The notes: generated by a model not told the origin, from the letters alone. Shown: positions 43,261 through 52,885, counted from the stretch's first letter. The stretch is 64,000 nt of DNA from Streptomyces sp. man185 (GCA_002551355.1 NTHE01000023.1:1-64000); one strand, 5' to 3'. Numbers and translations: made by a program.

Positions 43261-44994
43261 TCAGCCGCGCCAGAGGTCGGCGGTGAGCGTGACCTTCCCG
43301 GAGGCCGGGACAGTGGCGGTGCGGTTCGCGCCGCTCTCCCAGGTGACGTTGCCGGCCGCGTCCTTGCGGACGTACTTGTAGGCGAACGTGGTCCCGGCGG
43401 GCAGGGCCACGTCCAGCTTCCACACGGGGTACGCGGCCGGGTCGAGCTTGGGCGCGCTCGCCGGGTTCCAGTTGCCGAGGGCGGCCTGGTCGCCGGTGAC
43501 GTGGATGTTCTGGCCGGGCTGGGTGGTGGCGTTGACGCCGAAGGACGCGCCGGAGGAGCCGTTGCCGGGGCCCGGGTCGGGGTGCGTGCCGCCGCCCCCG
43601 GAACACGTACGGGCGCCTGCGTGCAGGGCGACGGCGGTGCCGGCCGGGACGGTGGCGGTGAACTGGCCGGAGCCGTTGACGGTGACGCCCCTGCCGGACT
43701 GGACGTCGCAGTAGTCGCCGGCGGGCAGCGAGGTCTGGAAGGTCCGGTTCAGCGCGGAGCCCTCGTGGTTGATGGCGACGTACGCCTTGGTCCCCCGGCC
43801 GAAGGCGATCTGGTCGCCGCCGTTGTCCCACCAGTCGGTGACGGCCTGGCCGCGTGCGGCGTTGCGCAGGCCGACCATGGAGGAGATCTCGCGCCAGGCG
43901 TGCTGGCACTTCCAGCCGTCGCTGTAGCAGGCGTTGACCTGGCCGCCGCCGGGCGGTCCGGCGTCGTGGTCGCTGAACTCGTAGCCGGAGTGGACGTCCG
44001 GGGAGCCGTAGGGGTGGGCCAGCATGAAGACGTTGGCCAGCGTGTAGGCCGAGCCGCTTTTGTAGTTGAGGGTCTCGCCGTTGCGCTCGGTGTCGTGGTT
44101 GTCGACGAAGACCCCGGACCTGCCGGACTCCATGAAGCCCCAGCCCTCGCCGAAGTTCTTCAGGTGGGCGAGGTTCTCGTTGAGGAAGACCTGCTTGAGG
44201 CTCCGCCCGTAACGGAACTCCTGGACGTCGCCGGTGCCGAGGTACTCGGCGGGCGAGACGGCCTCGCCCGCGCCGAAGATCGCCTCCTGCTTCCAGTAGA
44301 CGTTCGGGTCGGTCAGCCGGGACTTGATGTTGGCCAGGTCGGCGGCGGGCATGTGCTTCGCGGCGTCGATGCGGAAGCCGTCCACGCCGAGCGAGAGCAG
44401 GTCGTTGAGGTAGCCGGCGATCTTGCCGCGTACGTATTCCTCGCCGGTGTCCAGGTCGGCGAGGCCGACCAGTTCGCAGTTCTGGACGTTGCCGCGGTCG
44501 TTGTAGTTGGTGATCTGGGCCCGGCAGTCGTCGAGGTCGTTGCCGGAGTAGAGGCCCGGGTAGTCGTACTTGGTGTAGGCGGAGCCGCCGGTGCCGGTGC
44601 CGTTGCCCGCCGCCATGTGGTTGATGACGGCGTCCGCGACGACCTTCACACCCGCCGAGTGACACGTGTTGACCATGGCGGAGAAGGCGGCCCGGTCACC
44701 GAGCCGGCCGGCGATCCTGTAGCTGACGGGCTGGTAGGAGGTCCACCACTGGCCGCCCTGGATGTGCTCCTGGGGCGGCGAGACCTGGACATAGCCGTAG
44801 CCCGCCGGACCGAGGGTGTCCGTGCAGGCCTTGGCTATGGAGGCGAACTTCCACTCGAACATCACGGCGGTGACGTCCTTGTCGCCCGGAGCGGCGGCCT
44901 GCGCGGGGGACGCGGCGCCGAATCCGGTGGGGATGACGAGGGCGGCGGCGCCGGCCACGAGGGCGAGCGCGGCAGACAGGGGTCTGCGTGCCAT
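43261..44994 (-). CDS. Secreted alpha-amylase with C-terminal CBM20
   Basis: The protein has 577 residues, with its ATG after AGGAGGAAA. The signal peptide is at about 1-33 ([20 protein letters not shown]...SPAQAAA). The GH13 domain is of the Streptomyces/animal type: [38 protein letters not shown] (catalytic Asp), [11 protein letters not shown] (Glu), and [13 protein letters not shown] (Asp). The last ~100 residues form a CBM20 starch-binding domain ([44 protein letters not shown]). It endo-hydrolyses starch to maltodextrins. CTTGC/GCAAG operators upstream suggest MalR-type control. Confidence 0.96.
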   Translation of the reverse strand: MARRPLSAALALVAGAAALVIPTGFGAASPAQAAAPGDKDVTAVMFEWKFASIAKACTDTLGPAGYGYVQVSPPQEHIQGGQWWTSYQPVSYRIAGRLGDRAAFSAMVNTCHSAGVKVVADAVINHMAAGNGTGTGGSAYTKYDYPGLYSGNDLDDCRAQITNYNDRGNVQNCELVGLADLDTGEEYVRGKIAGYLNDLLSLGVDGFRIDAAKHMPAADLANIKSRLTDPNVYWKQEAIFGAGEAVSPAEYLGTGDVQEFRYGRSLKQVFLNENLAHLKNFGEGWGFMESGRSGVFVDNHDTERNGETLNYKSGSAYTLANVFMLAHPYGSPDVHSGYEFSDHDAGPPGGGQVNACYSDGWKCQHAWREISSMVGLRNAARGQAVTDWWDNGGDQIAFGRGTKAYVAINHEGSALNRTFQTSLPAGDYCDVQSGRGVTVNGSGQFTATVPAGTAVALHAGARTCSGGGGTHPDPGPGNGSSGASFGVNATTQPGQNIHVTGDQAALGNWNPASAPKLDPAAYPVWKLDVALPAGTTFAYKYVRKDAAGNVTWESGANRTATVPASGKVTLTADLWRG

Positions 44995-45422
44995 GTCTTT
45001 CCTCCTGCGGGTGGGGGAAAAGCGGGTGACGGTGCAGCCTCGTTCGGCAACGCGCCGTGCCCTCAAGGCTCCTGAAGGTTCTTGCTGCAAGAATGCAAAC
45101 CGTGCTGCGAGCAGACCGTACGAGCCCGCCCTCTACCGGTCAACCCTTTGGACACGCGCTGCTCACATCCACGAAATGAAGCAGCTTTCTTCCTGCAAGG
45201 TCTTTCGCAAGATATTGCGGGCCTGTTACGTTGCCTTCGACTCCGGTCCGGTCGGCCGAGGGTTCCGGTACCGCCTCACGGCGTCGGACCCCACGCGCCC
45301 GGCCGGCCGGGCCGGTCACGGCAGAGAGAGGCACCCGGAGTCGCCACAACTCCCCGCCGGCCCTTCCTGGGCCGACTCCTGGTGCCTCTCCTGTACGTGT
45401 CCGCTCCGCTCCCGCCTCGCGG
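44995..45422. promoter_or_regulatory. Amylase promoter region with two CTTGC/GCAAG operators
   Basis: These 428 bp contain no credible gene. A perfect 15-bp palindrome TTCTTGCTGCAAGAA lies at 45079-45093, 85 nt before the amylase ATG. Further up, TCTTCCTGCAAG (45188-45199) and GTCTTTCGCAAG (45200-45211) are direct repeats of a similar half-site. The latter two resemble the malE operator at 51521-51541. The other end is the 3' end of the convergent-side LacI gene. Confidence 0.65.
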
Positions 45423-46469
45423 TCAGCCGTTGCGGACCGCCGCCGTCGAGCCCCGTACCACCAGCTCCGGCTGGAAGACGTACTCGGTGCGCTGCACCGG
45501 ACTCCCGCCGATCTCCTCCAGGAGCGCGCCCACCGCGGCCGCCGCCATCGCGTGGACGGGCTGGCGCACCGTGGTCAGCGGCGGGTCGGTGAAGGCGATG
45601 AGCTGCGAGTCGTCGAAGCCGACGACCGAGACGTCGCGCGGGACTTCCAGGCCCCTCCCCCGGGCGGCACGCACCACGCCCAGCGCCATCAGGTCGCTGC
45701 CGCAGACGATGCCCGTGCAGCCCGCGTCCAGCAGGGCGCCCGCCGCGACCTGGCCGCCCTCCACGCTGAACAGGGTGGAGCAGACGAGCAGTTCGGCCTC
45801 GGAGCGGTCCATGCCGAGCAGGGACACCGCCGCCTCCACGAACCCGTCGCGCTTGCGGCGCGAGGGGACGTAGCGCTGCGGGCCGATGGCCAGTCCGATC
45901 CGGCGGTGGCCGAGGTCCGCGAGGTGCTGGAGGGCCATCGTCACGGCAGCGTTGTCATCGGGCGAGACGAACGGGGCGCTGATGCGCTCGTTGTAGCCGT
46001 TGATCAGGACGAACGGCACCCCGCGCTCGGTGAGCGCGGCGTACCGGCCGGGGTCGGCGGAGGTGTCCGCGTGCAGCCCGGACAGGAAGACGATGCCGCC
46101 GACGCCGCGCTCCACGAGCTGCTCGACGAGCTCGTCCTCGGTCGCCCCGCCCGGGAGCTGGGTGCAGAGCACGGGGGTGTAGCCGTGTCCGGCCAGCACC
46201 TGTTCGACGGACTGCGCGAACGCCGGGAAGATCGGGTTGGTGAGTTCGGGCGTCACCAGGCCGATCAGTCCGGCGCTGCGCTGCCGCAGCCGTACGGGGC
46301 GTTCGTAGCCCAGGATGTCGAGCGCGGCGAGCACCCGCTGACGCGTGGAGTCCGCGACGCCCTGCTTCCCGTTCAGGACCCGGCTGACCGTCGCCTCGCT
46401 GACCGCCGCCTGTCCGGCGATGTCGGAGAGACGGGGCGCTGCCGTGGTCCTGGGTGCGGGCAGTGTCAC
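45423..46469 (-). CDS. LacI family regulator, MalR paralogue
   Basis: The protein has 348 residues. Its GTG start (46467-46469) overlaps the aglA stop as GTGA, so it is translated as the last cistron of the mal operon. The HTH reads RLSDIAGQAAVSEATVSRVLNGKQGV, and the hinge runs to LAALDILGYERP. The effector domain contains GLIGLVTPELTNPIFPAFAQ, GGIVFLSGLHADTSAD, CGSDLMALGVVRA and VGFDDSQLIAFTDPPLTTVRQP. It is very similar along its length to MalR at 51784, so it probably recognises related operators and a maltodextrin- or glucose-type effector. Confidence 0.93.
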   Translation of the reverse strand: MTLPAPRTTAAPRLSDIAGQAAVSEATVSRVLNGKQGVADSTRQRVLAALDILGYERPVRLRQRSAGLIGLVTPELTNPIFPAFAQSVEQVLAGHGYTPVLCTQLPGGATEDELVEQLVERGVGGIVFLSGLHADTSADPGRYAALTERGVPFVLINGYNERISAPFVSPDDNAAVTMALQHLADLGHRRIGLAIGPQRYVPSRRKRDGFVEAAVSLLGMDRSEAELLVCSTLFSVEGGQVAAGALLDAGCTGIVCGSDLMALGVVRAARGRGLEVPRDVSVVGFDDSQLIAFTDPPLTTVRQPVHAMAAAAVGALLEEIGGSPVQRTEYVFQPELVVRGSTAAVRNG

Positions 46470-48142
46470 ACCGTCCACCACACCGTGGTGTCGGCGGGCA
46501 GCTCGGCCTCGGCGCCGTCCACGGTGACCGGGGAGCTGGCGAGCAGCACCCGGCCGCGGGCGGCGATGCGGACCGGGGCGCCGGTGGTGTTGACGGTGCA
46601 GACGAAGCCGGGGCGGGCGAAGACGAGGACGCCCTCGGGCCCTTCCAGCCATTCGACGTCCGTGCCCGCGCCGAGGCCCGGGTGGTCCCGGCGGGCGGCG
46701 ATCGCGGCCCGGTACAGCTCCAGGGTGGAGCCCTCCACCCCGGTCTGCGCCTCGACGGACAGCTCGCCCCAGCCGGCGGGCTGCGGGAGCCAGCTGCCGC
46801 CGTCACCGAAGCCGTGACTCGTGCCCTCGCGGGTCCACGGGATCGGGACGCGGCAGCCGTCGCGGAAGCCGTCCTGGCCCTCGGCGCGGAAGAACGACGG
46901 GTCCTGGCGGGCCTCGTCGGGCAGGTCGGTGACGTCGGGCAGGCCGAGCTCCTCGCCCTGGTAGACGTAGGCGGAGCCGGGCAGGGCGAGCATCAGCAGG
47001 GAGGCGGCCCGGGCGCGGCGCAGGCCCAGCTCGCGGTCGCCGGGGGTACGGATCTGGGTGCCGAGGCCGGGCGGGTTGGCGAAGCGGGTGGCGTGCCGGG
47101 TGACGTCGTGGTTGGAGAGCACCCAGGTGGTGGGGGCGCCGACCGGGCGCATGGCGTCGAGCGAGGAGTCGATGACCTTGCGCAGTTCGGCGGCGTCCCA
47201 GGCCGTGGACAGGTACTGGAAGTTGAACGCCTGGTGCATCTCGTCGGGGCGCACGTAGTTGGCGGTGCGCTCGACGGTCGGGGTCCACGCCTCGGCGACG
47301 GCGATCCTCTCGCCCGGGTACTCGTCGAGGATGGTGCGCCAGCTGCGGTAGATCTCGTGCACGCCGTCCTGGTCGAAGAAGGGCATGACGTCGTTGCCGA
47401 GCAGCTTGAGCTGGTCGTGGGCGCCGAGGTCGGGCAGACCCTCGGCCTTGACGAGGCCGTGGGCGACGTCGACGCGGAAGCCGTCGACGCCCATGTCGAG
47501 CCAGAAGCGCAGGATGGAGCGGAACTCGTCGGCGACGGCCGGGTGCTCCCAGTTGAAGTCGGGCTGCTCGGGGGCGAAGAGGTGGAGGTACCAGTCGCCG
47601 GGGGTGCCGTCCGGGTCGACCGTACGGGTCCAGGCGGGGCCGCCGAAGATGGACTCCCAGTCGTTGGGCGGGAGTTCGCCGTCGGCGCCCTTGCCGGGGA
47701 GGAAGTGGTAGCGCTCGCGCAGGGCGGAGCCGGGGCCTTCGGCCAGGGCGCGCTTGAACCACTCGTGCTGGTCGGAGGAGTGGTTGGGGACCAGGTCGAC
47801 GATGACGCGCAGGCCCAGGCCGTGCGCCTCGCGGATCAGCGCGTCGGCGTCCAGCAGGTTGCCGAACATCGGGTCGATGGCCCGGTAGTCGGAGACGTCG
47901 TAGCCCGCGTCGGCCTGCGGGGAGGCGTAGAAGGGGGAGAGCCAGACCGCGTCGACGCCCAGGTCCTTGAGGTGGGGCAGGCGGGCGGTGACGCCGGGGA
48001 GGTCGCCCATGCCGTCGCCGTCGCCGTCGGCGAAGCTCCGCGGATAGACCTGGTAGATCACCGCGTCCTGCCACCAGCCGGCGCGGTGGCCCGGGGCGTC
48101 GTCGGACGTGCCGGTGGAGGGGGCAGCGAGGTGCTGGGTCAT
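46466..48142 (-). CDS. aglA: Alpha-glucosidase (GH13), cytoplasmic
   Basis: The 558-residue protein has no signal peptide, so it acts on imported maltose and maltodextrins. The GH13 oligo-glucosidase motifs are WWQDAVIYQVYPRSF, VIVDLVPNHSSDQH, DMGVDGFRVDVAHGL (nucleophile Asp), IAVAEAWTPT (acid/base Glu) and WVLSNHDVTRH. An SAYVYQGEELGLPDV stretch supports exo-acting alpha-1,4-glucosidase activity. It lies after malG in the operon, separated by 109 bp with a hairpin, and is coupled to the LacI paralogue downstream. Confidence 0.94.
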   Translation of the reverse strand: MTQHLAAPSTGTSDDAPGHRAGWWQDAVIYQVYPRSFADGDGDGMGDLPGVTARLPHLKDLGVDAVWLSPFYASPQADAGYDVSDYRAIDPMFGNLLDADALIREAHGLGLRVIVDLVPNHSSDQHEWFKRALAEGPGSALRERYHFLPGKGADGELPPNDWESIFGGPAWTRTVDPDGTPGDWYLHLFAPEQPDFNWEHPAVADEFRSILRFWLDMGVDGFRVDVAHGLVKAEGLPDLGAHDQLKLLGNDVMPFFDQDGVHEIYRSWRTILDEYPGERIAVAEAWTPTVERTANYVRPDEMHQAFNFQYLSTAWDAAELRKVIDSSLDAMRPVGAPTTWVLSNHDVTRHATRFANPPGLGTQIRTPGDRELGLRRARAASLLMLALPGSAYVYQGEELGLPDVTDLPDEARQDPSFFRAEGQDGFRDGCRVPIPWTREGTSHGFGDGGSWLPQPAGWGELSVEAQTGVEGSTLELYRAAIAARRDHPGLGAGTDVEWLEGPEGVLVFARPGFVCTVNTTGAPVRIAARGRVLLASSPVTVDGAEAELPADTTVWWTV

Positions 48143-48169
48143 GTCGTCCCTGGGGTGTCTGGGTGGGGA

Positions 48170-48206
48170 GCGGCGCCGGTGACCGGGTCGGGGTTTCCGG
48201 CGCCGC
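48170..48206 (-). terminator. Intercistronic hairpin between malG and aglA
   Basis: GCGGCGCCGG (48170-48179) pairs perfectly with CCGGCGCCGC (48197-48206) with a 17-nt loop. It may terminate part of the transcripts or protect the malEFG mRNA 3' end. Confidence 0.5.
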
Positions 48207-48251
48207 CGTGACGGGTGCGGTGGTGCGGGCGGGTGCTGGTGTCCTGCGGTG

Positions 48252-49133
48252 TCAGCCCTTGACGGCTCCGGCGGACATGCCGGTGACCAGGTGCTTCTGG
48301 GCGAAGAGGAAGACCAGGGCGGCCGGGATGGCGATGAGGACGGAGGCGGCGGTCATCGGGCCCCACTGGGCTCCGTACTGGTTGACGAACTTCTGGAGTC
48401 CGCCGGCCAGCGTGAGGTTCTCGTCGCCGACCAGGAAGGCGGAGGCGTAGGCCACTTCGCCCCAGGCGGTGATGAAGGAGTAGAACGCGGTGACCGCGAG
48501 GCCCGGCTTGGCCAGCGGCAGGATGAGCCGGAAGAAGGTGCCGAACGGGGTGAGGCCGTCGACCTCGCCCGACTCGTCGATCTCGCGCGGGATGGTGTCG
48601 AAGAAGCCCTTCATCATCCAGGCGCAGAACGGCACCGAGATGGTGAGGTAGGTGATGACGAGTCCGGTGGGCTGATTGAGCAGCCCCAGCGTCGACATGA
48701 TGTTGTAGATCGGCACGATGAGGACGGCGACCGGGAACATCTGGGTGATCAGCAGCGTCCACATCAGCCCGCGCTTGCCCGGGAAGCGGAAGCGGCTGAC
48801 CGCGTATCCGGTGGTGGCGGCGACGAAGACGCCGATCACCGTGGAGAGTGCGGAGATGATGACGGAGTTGGCGAACCAGTTGAGGAACTCGGTGTCGCGG
48901 ATCAGGTTCGTGTAGTTGACGAACGTCGTCTCGCGGAAGAAGTCCGTGGTGGTCGCGTACTTCGCGGGCTTGAGCGAGGTCAGCAGGACCCACAGCACCG
49001 GGAAGACCGCGATCACCGAGGCGACGATCAGGGTGAGGTGCAGGGCCACGGAGGCGAGCGGGGAGCGCTCGCCGCGCAGCCTGACCTTGCGTACGGCTCC
49101 GTGCCGGGCGGGGGTGTCGGTCGCGGTGGTCAC
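48252..49133 (-). CDS. malG: Maltose/maltodextrin ABC permease MalG
   Basis: The protein has 293 residues with six predicted membrane helices (LHLTLIVASVIAVFPVLWVLL first). The EAA loop that docks the ATPase is EIDESGEVDGLTPFGTFFRL followed by ILPLAKPG. The GTG start overlaps the malF stop by 4 nt (GTGA, 49130-49133), showing translational coupling. The ATPase subunit is missing from the operon; in Streptomyces MsiK, encoded elsewhere, serves several sugar importers. Confidence 0.95.
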   Translation of the reverse strand: MTTATDTPARHGAVRKVRLRGERSPLASVALHLTLIVASVIAVFPVLWVLLTSLKPAKYATTTDFFRETTFVNYTNLIRDTEFLNWFANSVIISALSTVIGVFVAATTGYAVSRFRFPGKRGLMWTLLITQMFPVAVLIVPIYNIMSTLGLLNQPTGLVITYLTISVPFCAWMMKGFFDTIPREIDESGEVDGLTPFGTFFRLILPLAKPGLAVTAFYSFITAWGEVAYASAFLVGDENLTLAGGLQKFVNQYGAQWGPMTAASVLIAIPAALVFLFAQKHLVTGMSAGAVKG

Positions 49134-50149
49134 CAGTTGTCTCCCTGGGAGCGCAGGACTCGCCGGTAGACCACGGCGAAGAGCATCAGGAGTACGAGGA
49201 TCAGCACACCCCAGGTGGAGGACTGGGCGTAGTCGCGCGGGCTGATCTCGAAGGAGAACTTGTACGCCTGGGTCACCAGGATCTGGGTCGCCTCACCGGG
49301 TCCGCCGCGGGTCAGCAGGAAGATCACCGGGAACATGTTGAAGGTCCAGATGGTGGAGAGCAGGACCACCGTGGTGGAGACCGGGCGCAGTCCGGGCAGC
49401 GTGATGTGGCGGAAGCGCTGCCAGGCGGTCGCGCCGTCCATCTCGGCCGCCTCGTACTGCTCGGAGGGGATGGACTGGAGCCCGCCGAGGAGGGCGACCA
49501 TCATGAACGGGATGCCGAGCCAGACGTTGACGGCGATGACCGCGAACTTGGCCCAGGTCGGGTCGTTCAGCCACGGGACGGCGTCGAAGCCCGCGCCGCC
49601 GAGGACCTTGTTGAGCAGACCGCGCTCCTCGTTGTAGAGGAAGCGCCAGGCGAAGACGGAGACGAAGCCGGGGATGGCCCAGGGCAGGATGAGGGCCATG
49701 CGGTAGGCGGAGCGGCCGGCGATGCGGCGGTTGAGGATGTTCGCCAGGGACATGCCGAGGACGAACGTGATGCTCACGCAGGAGACGGTCCACACCAGCG
49801 TCCAGCCCAGCGTGCCGAGGAACTGCGAGCCGGTCAGCGCGTCGACGTAGTTGTCCGCGCCGACGAACTCGTAGGTGGCGGGTATCTCGTTGACCCCGAT
49901 GGAGCGTGCGACGTTCCGCTCGTCGGCGTCGGTCATCGAGAGGTAGATGCCGCGGACCAGCGGATAGCCGATGATCACGCCGATCACGACGACGACCGGG
50001 GCGACCATGGCCCAGGCGTACCAGTGGACCGACAGGGCCCGCCTCAGGCGGCCGGGGGTCGGCGGTGGGGTGCCAGTACCGCGGCTCCGGCCGCGGGCGG
50101 TGTGCTCGCCCGCGGCCTTCACCACCGACTGGCTGGTGTGGACAGCCAT
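49130..50149 (-). CDS. malF: Maltose/maltodextrin ABC permease MalF
   Basis: The protein has 339 residues. A ~40-residue cytoplasmic N-terminus precedes the first helix (WAMVAPVVVVIGVIIGYPL). The larger first extracytoplasmic loop, with DADERNVARSIGVNEIPATY, is usual for MalF. The EAA loop is YEAAEMDGATAWQRFRHITL-PGL. Together with MalG it forms the membrane channel for the MalE-delivered substrate. It follows malE by 19 nt. Confidence 0.95.
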   Translation of the reverse strand: MAVHTSQSVVKAAGEHTARGRSRGTGTPPPTPGRLRRALSVHWYAWAMVAPVVVVIGVIIGYPLVRGIYLSMTDADERNVARSIGVNEIPATYEFVGADNYVDALTGSQFLGTLGWTLVWTVSCVSITFVLGMSLANILNRRIAGRSAYRMALILPWAIPGFVSVFAWRFLYNEERGLLNKVLGGAGFDAVPWLNDPTWAKFAVIAVNVWLGIPFMMVALLGGLQSIPSEQYEAAEMDGATAWQRFRHITLPGLRPVSTTVVLLSTIWTFNMFPVIFLLTRGGPGEATQILVTQAYKFSFEISPRDYAQSSTWGVLILVLLMLFAVVYRRVLRSQGDNW

Positions 50150-50168
50150 CAGTCGGCCAACCTTCCTG

Positions 50169-51437
50169 TTACTTCCAGCCCTCGAGGAGCTTGCGGTAGG
50201 AGTCGCCGGTGGCCTTGGCGGCCTTCTCCGGCGTGGTCTGGCCGGTGAGGACCTTGGTGTACTCGACGCGCAGGGGCTCGAAGAGGCTGCCGCCCTCGGG
50301 GATCCAGGGGCGCTCGACGGCGGTCTCGACGACCGGCTTGAAGAAGCCGACGATCTCGCTGTCCACGGCCTCCTTCTTGGCGTACGCGGAGGTGCGGGTC
50401 GGCAGCAGGTTCAGCTCGCCGGCGGCGGTGGCCTGGCTGTCCACGGACGTCATGTACTCGACGAAGGCGTAGGAGGCTTCGAGGTTCTTGGAGCCCGCGT
50501 AGACGGCGAGGTTGTGGCCGCCCTGCGGGGCGCCCTGGGCGGCGGAGCCGGCCGGGACCGGGGCGACGCCCAGGTTGTCCTTGTCCGTGAACTCACTGCC
50601 GGTCAGGGTGTCGGCGACGGCCCAGGGGCCGTTGATCATCATCGCGACGTCGCCGTTCTTGAACGACTGCATCATGTTCTCCCAGCCGTCCGAGGCGTCC
50701 GTCTTCGCGGTGCCGTCGTCGACCAGGGCCTTGACCGCCTTGAACGCCTCGACGCCCTCGGGCTTGTCCACGGTGACGGTCTTGGAGCCGGCGTCGACCA
50801 TGTCGCCGCCCTCGCCGTACAGGAAGGAGAGGAAGTAGTACGGGTCGTCGCCGCGGAGGTAGAGGCCGGTCTTGCCGGTCTTGTCCTTGATCTTCTTGGC
50901 GACGGTCTTGAGGTCGTCCAGGTTCGCGGGCGCCTCGACGCCGGCCTCCTTGAACAGCTTCTTGTTGTAGAAGACGCCCATGGAGTCGATGACCTGCGGG
51001 ACGGCGAAGGTCTTGTCCTCGTATTTGGTGGACGCGACGGCCTGCTTGAGGAAGTCGTCCTGGTTCTTCAGGGCGGCGGTGCCGTCCAGCGGGGCCAGGT
51101 AGCCGAGGTTGGCGAAGTCCGGCGTCCAGGCGACCTCGGAGCGGATCACGTCGGGTGCGCCGTCGCCGGCCTGGGCGGCGTTCTTGAACTTGTTCTGCGC
51201 CTCGCCGAAGGGCACGTTGACGTACTTGACGTCGACCTTCGGGTGCTTCTTCTCGAAGCCTTCGGCCAGCTTCTTGAAGACCTTGTCCTCGCTGCCGACA
51301 CTGGAGGTGTCCCACCAGGTCACGGTGCCGGAGAGCTCGCCCGAGCTCTTGCTGCCGGTCTCGTCGTCGCTGCCGCAGGCGGTCGCCGCGAGCGCCAGGG
51401 CCGCGACCAGGGCGGTGGCCGTTATGCCACGTCGCAT
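50169..51437 (-). CDS. malE: Maltose/maltodextrin-binding lipoprotein MalE
   Basis: The protein has 422 residues, with its ATG after AAGGAG. The N-terminal signal ends in a lipobox (ALALAATACGSDD), so the mature protein is anchored by the Cys outside the membrane. It has the family-1 solute-binding fold: SGTVTWWDTSSVGSEDKVFK, APDVIRSEVAWTPDFANLGY, AVPQVIDSMGVFYNKKLFKE, and DVAMMINGPWAVADTL. It captures maltose and longer dextrins for MalFG. Being first in the operon, it has the CTTGC/GCAAG operators directly upstream. Confidence 0.96.
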   Translation of the reverse strand: MRRGITATALVAALALAATACGSDDETGSKSSGELSGTVTWWDTSSVGSEDKVFKKLAEGFEKKHPKVDVKYVNVPFGEAQNKFKNAAQAGDGAPDVIRSEVAWTPDFANLGYLAPLDGTAALKNQDDFLKQAVASTKYEDKTFAVPQVIDSMGVFYNKKLFKEAGVEAPANLDDLKTVAKKIKDKTGKTGLYLRGDDPYYFLSFLYGEGGDMVDAGSKTVTVDKPEGVEAFKAVKALVDDGTAKTDASDGWENMMQSFKNGDVAMMINGPWAVADTLTGSEFTDKDNLGVAPVPAGSAAQGAPQGGHNLAVYAGSKNLEASYAFVEYMTSVDSQATAAGELNLLPTRTSAYAKKEAVDSEIVGFFKPVVETAVERPWIPEGGSLFEPLRVEYTKVLTGQTTPEKAAKATGDSYRKLLEGWK

Positions 51438-51520
51438 CTGAACTCCTTCAACTGCCGTACCGCTCCGTCGCGGCGCCGGGTCGACGTGAACGTAACAAGG
51501 ATGAAAGACGACCGAAAGAC

Positions 51521-51541
51521 CTTGCGGAAGATTTCTGCAAG
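51521..51541. promoter_or_regulatory. MalR operator in front of malE
   Basis: CTTGCGGAA (51521-51529) and TTCTGCAAG (51533-51541) form an inverted repeat with 8 of 9 matches around GAT. It lies 84 nt upstream of the malE start. The half-site TTYCTGCAAG recurs upstream of the amylase gene. The position and type fit the MalR sites known from S. coelicolor. Confidence 0.75.
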
Positions 51542-51680
51542 CCCTGGTGATCGTTACATTCGCGTGTCCTCAAGGTTGCCGTCAAGCCCCTTGACGACAG
51601 CCGTGGACCCCTGGCAGGGGCAGGCGGGACAGGGCGGAGACGCAGTGCGACGATCCGACCGCAGTACGCGATCCGGGCCC

Positions 51681-51709
51681 GCAAGTCCTTGCAAGACGTT
51701 GCCGGAAAG
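51681..51709. promoter_or_regulatory. Second CTTGC-type operator in the malE-malR region
   Basis: GCAAG-TC-CTTGC (51681-51692) is an inverted repeat whose right arm starts a direct repeat, CTTGCAAGACG followed by TTGCCGGAAAG (51688-51709). It lies about 75-100 nt before the malR start. The whole 346-bp divergent space (51438-51783) holds no gene. Confidence 0.55.
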
Positions 51710-51783
51710 CACGCAGAAGGCCTCCTCCGCACCACCCCACGCACGGTGGGCAATCCGACACGGGCCCGGTACAGTCCCATCCC

Positions 51784-52827
51784 ATGACCGCACGGCTTGC
51801 CGATATCGCAACTCAGGCGGGGGTCAGCGAAGCGACGGTCAGCCGAGTCCTGAACGGCAAGCCCGGAGTAGCGGCGACCACCCGCGAATCCGTCCTCGCG
51901 GCGCTCGACGTCCTCGGCTACGAACGGCCGGTGCGGCTGCGCAGGCGCAGCGCGGGGCTGGTCGGCCTGATCACCCCGGAGCTGGAGAACCCGATCTTCC
52001 CGGCGCTGGCGCAGGTCATCGGCCAGGCGCTGACCCGGCAGGGATACACCCCGGTACTGGCGACCCAGACGCCCGGCGGCTCCACCGAGGACGAACTCAC
52101 CGAGATGCTGGTGGACCGGGGCGTCTCGGGCATCATCTTCGTCTCCGGCCTGCACGCGGACACCTCGGCCGACATGCAGCGCTACGAACAACTGCGCGGC
52201 CAGGGCGTCCCCTTCGTCCTGGTGAACGGCTTCTCCGCGAAGGTGCAGGCGCCGTTCATCTCCCCGGACGACCGGGCGGCGATGCGGCTCGCGGTGACGC
52301 ACCTGGCCGCGCTCGGCCACACCCGGATCGGCCTGGCGGTCGGCCCCAAGCGCTTCGTGCCGGTGCTCCGCAAGATCGAGGGCTTCCACGCGACGATGCG
52401 GGAGCAGCTGGGTCTCACGCCGGACGAGGTCGAGGAGTTGATCCAGCACTCCCTGTACACCTTGGAGGGCGGTCAGGCCGCCGCCTCCGCCCTGATGGAG
52501 CGCGGCTGCACGGCAGTGGTGTGCGCGAGCGACATGATGGCGCTCGGGGCGATCCGGGCGGCCCGCAGGCTCTCCAAGGACGTGCCGCGCGATCTGTCGG
52601 TCGTGGGCTACGACGACTCGCCGCTCATAGCCTTCACGGACCCGCCGCTGACGACGATCCGGCAGCCGGTGACGGCGATGGGCCAGGCCGCCGTCCGCAC
52701 GCTCCTGGAGGAGATCGGCGGAACCCCGGCCCCGCACAGTGAGTTCGTCTTCATGCCCGAGCTGGTGGTTCGCGGCTCGACGGCCGCCGGACCCGCAGGC
52801 GGCTCAGGGTCCCCTTCTCGTCCTTGA
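51784..52827 (+). CDS. malR: Maltose operon repressor MalR (LacI family)
   Basis: The protein has 347 residues. The HTH and hinge are RLADIATQAGVSEATVSRVL and VLAALDVLGYERPVRLRRRS. The periplasmic-binding-like core has GLVGLITPELENPIFPALAQ, GIIFVSGLHADTSAD, CASDMMALGAIRA and VGYDDSPLIAFTDPPLTTIR. It is divergent from malEFG-aglA, as in S. coelicolor, where MalR represses these genes and responds to maltose/maltodextrins. No ribosome site; TACAGT at 51770-51775 lies 8 nt before the ATG, suggesting a leaderless transcript. Confidence 0.95.
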   Translation: MTARLADIATQAGVSEATVSRVLNGKPGVAATTRESVLAALDVLGYERPVRLRRRSAGLVGLITPELENPIFPALAQVIGQALTRQGYTPVLATQTPGGSTEDELTEMLVDRGVSGIIFVSGLHADTSADMQRYEQLRGQGVPFVLVNGFSAKVQAPFISPDDRAAMRLAVTHLAALGHTRIGLAVGPKRFVPVLRKIEGFHATMREQLGLTPDEVEELIQHSLYTLEGGQAAASALMERGCTAVVCASDMMALGAIRAARRLSKDVPRDLSVVGYDDSPLIAFTDPPLTTIRQPVTAMGQAAVRTLLEEIGGTPAPHSEFVFMPELVVRGSTAAGPAGGSGSPSRP

Positions 52828-52885
52828 GGCGCAGGACGTGCGACCGGAACCCGACCGGAGGATGATCGGGGGCAGAGGAATCTCT

